From the NCBI GenBank assembly GCA_016179745.1, contig JACPCP010000004.1, forward strand, positions 1 to 40,702: a stretch of DNA of 40,702 nucleotides, written 5' to 3'. Shown piece by piece: positions 39,901 through 40,702 of the stretch. The notes beneath the pieces are model-generated. The model worked only from the letters and a program-made list of their open reading frames with translations, had not been told where the DNA came from and did not search any database. A program made the translations under genes and the position numbers. This stretch comes from Candidatus Omnitrophota bacterium (lineage in GTDB: Bacteria; Omnitrophota; Omnitrophia; Omnitrophales; JACQLI01). How positions within the stretch are numbered: position 1 is the first letter of the stretch; the number at the start of each line of letters is the position of its first letter.

Positions 39901-40702
39901 GTGCGATGACGGGGAGTGTAAATACACGTTTAATACGGATCCCTGCGATGACGGCAAGTTTTGCACGGTCGGCGAACAACAATGCCGGGAGGGTCAGTGC
40001 AGAGGCGGCCGTGACCGGGATTGTTCCGATTCCATTGACTGCACTAGAGATTCCTGCAAGGAGTCGAACGACAGCTGTCTTCATACCGAAGAGGACGAAC
40101 TCTGTCTCACCGGTCTGGCCTGCAGCGCTTCGAAAGGATGCGTCTGCCCCGACGGAAAGGAATTCTGCTCTACCCGGGATCGGTGTCAGACGATCGGCAA
40201 ACCCTGTTCCTGCGAAAGCGACTCGGAGTGCAATGATCAAGATTCCTGCACGGACGACCGGTGTGTGGAGGGGGAGTGCGTCCGGCAGGCAAACACCGCC
40301 GTCTGTGATGACGGTGACCCCTGCACGGTCAACGACGCTTGCCGGGACCGGAAATGCCAGCAGGGCGTGAAGAAGCAATGCGATCAAGGAAAAATCTGCC
40401 GCTCGTCCGACGGCGAATGTGTCTGCCCCAGCGGCCAGGAATTTTGCGAAACCACCGGCGATTGCCGCCCCCCGGCGCTCTGCATCGAGAAACCTCCTGT
40501 CGAATGTCTGACCCCAGCCCAATGTAATGATGAAAACCTTTGCACCGATGACCAGTGTGTTGAAGGCCGGTGCCGCCACGAGAATAACTCCGCCTCCTGC
40601 AGTGACCAGAATCTCTGCAACGGAGAAGAGAAATGCCAGGACGGTGAATGTCTGAAGGGGGACCCCCTCCAGTGCGCCGATGACAAGCCCGGCACCCGGG
40701 AC
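36953..40702 (+). CDS. Giant secreted cysteine-rich repeat protein, 3' end beyond the window
   Basis: An uninterrupted frame of 1250 codons from ATG 36953 to the last base; the stop is outside the window. Residues 1-34 form a signal peptide: MPTQRK, a hydrophobic core GATLFLFFCAFLISW, and a cleavage site SSA-EEK. A Glu/Ala-rich segment is followed by dozens of short cysteine repeats of the form CxDGNxCTxDxC...GxC, with CxCPxGExFC variants. They resemble Myxococcus-type Cys-rich or Dickkopf/EB-like modules. Residues about 574-746 are a repeat-poor, Ser/Thr/Glu-rich interruption (VTVTGGGSAKVGESVTTTATT). A 25-bp stretch at 39221-39245 recurs exactly at 39944-39968, a sign of internal duplication. 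Numerous disulphides and Asp/Asn loops suggest a calcium-binding or adhesive surface protein. The partner is unknown. A second ATG at 36971 is possible. Confidence 0.88.
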   Translation, partial: MPTQRKMEEPFCKGATLFLFFCAFLISWPAVSSAEEKSPTDKRQAKTSDALFPLPAALTTDIAEEDLLSALKALEAEEVECTLSSDCKDNNLCDGEEICSGGKCVEGPLLDCDDRELCTTDSCNPLTGCLHQNNSLSCDDQNTCSSGDTCSGGKCKGTSTKICNDGNVCTTDSCDAQSGNCQFVNNSLSCDDKNSCTSADVCVNGKCSGAGVQCVEDQVCDPASGVCQCPAGEFFCAPLESCVPNGSACSCKSDLACSDQDVCNGTERCVSGQCAKGTALSCNDGNDCTTDSCNPAAGCSNTAHSEVCDDQNACTTGDVCSGKACSGTAVVCAGGQQCNTGDGSCQCPSGETFCNALNRCVKNPSECVCSSNSDCNDGDVCNGNETCVNAQCVKGTALSCGDGNGCTTDSCHPTAGCLHENNSLSCNDQNTCTSNDVCSGGQCTGSATLDCSDGNVCTTDGCDPSGGCTHTSNSSSCEDGNYCTVDDACSGGSCQAGSARDCSDSVACTDDSCDESADECVHEGDNSKCEDGNACTSNLCTASGCGFESIANCCETDNDCTGGLYCISSQCQTCPNPVVTVTGGGSAKVGESVTTTATTTCPSGTPSGEEEREAAAERSWINQAFGLKTAWAETEKEENFKIQNVTVQKAETSQRGNRETIQRVIQRTDRFVEDRGKREVITSSSSAGRPQTSRIREGYDFDRCDIADVNISGDVATYTCRRVGTCQIGAKGQKSGKGSSTPVTIECRQGCSTDADCDDGKFCTEGDACSNGVCGLPTDRDCDDSDNCTADSCNENSDQCDHAPVQCDLGRVCLPSEGICGCPDGTGFCVATQDCRPSQECAGVPVSCENNRDCFDGNDCTDDKCEDDRCVHSFNTASCSDGKFCTEGDRCDKGQCQSGADRDCSDRVVCTEDSCDETANQCLHRQEDKLCLAGQRCDQDRGCVCEPGQVLCEKIGRCQKPNVPCECASEADCSDGNACTDDRCDDGECKYTFNTDPCDDGKFCTVGEQQCREGQCRGGRDRDCSDSIDCTRDSCKESNDSCLHTEEDELCLTGLACSASKGCVCPDGKEFCSTRDRCQTIGKPCSCESDSECNDQDSCTDDRCVEGECVRQANTAVCDDGDPCTVNDACRDRKCQQGVKKQCDQGKICRSSDGECVCPSGQEFCETTGDCRPPALCIEKPPVECLTPAQCNDENLCTDDQCVEGRCRHENNSASCSDQNLCNGEEKCQDGECLKGDPLQCADDKPGTRD

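Noticed and set aside
37277-40695. Many minus-strand open frames opposite the cysteine-rich gene
   Set aside because: They mirror the repeated TGC/GAC codons of the plus-strand gene and have low-complexity translations. The plus frame has a signal peptide and a consistent repeat.

Overview
The window looks like chromosome from an uncultured, GC-rich, diderm bacterium. The diderm call rests on an LpxA acyltransferase for lipid A, a prolipoprotein pair (Lgt, LspA) and a lipoprotein with a clear lipobox. The late futalosine route to menaquinone, dense ATGA/GTGA/TTGA-coupled operons and a giant secreted multi-domain protein would fit Omnitrophota or another PVC-type lineage. That placement is an inference from gene content; no rRNA gene is present to confirm it. 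I saw no tRNA, rRNA, CRISPR array, insertion sequence or phage gene.

Layout. 1-1466: the end of an S1-domain protein, then a FabF-type ketoacyl synthase. 1469-3040, minus strand: lpxA translationally coupled to an AbiEii-like nucleotidyltransferase and a small overlapping partner. 3298-10335: a 2345-residue exported protein. Its N-terminal domain has an erythromycin-esterase/ChaN-like look. It is followed by unrelated modules separated by the pentapeptide RSEAR, and one module is a complete triosephosphate isomerase. The reading frame continues for 62 sense codons after the TAA. 10563-10867, minus strand: two tiny coupled membrane proteins. 10989-12197: tyrS. 12205-16481: a GldA/GldF/GldG/DUF4340-type ABC export system whose ATPase gene is frameshifted by an 11-bp tandem duplication inside the Walker A region. 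16402-21862: yggS, proC, yggT, a purine nucleoside phosphorylase and ileS. 21942-25100: histidine kinase, single-domain response regulator and HD-GYP protein. 25239-28405: a DksA/TraR-type zinc-finger protein, lspA, lgt, an RluD-type pseudouridine synthase and a YugP-like zinc metallopeptidase. 28424-33970: UbiD-, UbiA- and UbiX-like genes, mqnA, mqnC and a UbiE-like methyltransferase, which together read as the late steps of futalosine-dependent menaquinone synthesis. 33967-36844: RidA, a CPBP-family membrane protease with an extra C-terminal domain, and a lipoprotein amidohydrolase. 36953 to the window end: an open reading frame of at least 1250 codons for a secreted, extremely cysteine-rich repeat protein that runs off the window.

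The most unusual elements are the RSEAR-jointed protein with its near-palindromic 17-bp DNA repeat and embedded glycolytic enzyme, and the cysteine-rich giant with a long hairpin just upstream. Three genes (lpxA, tyrS, the YugP-like protease) have a -10-like hexamer only 8-10 nt before the start codon, which suggests leaderless mRNAs. All functional calls come from reading motifs by eye; no database search was run.
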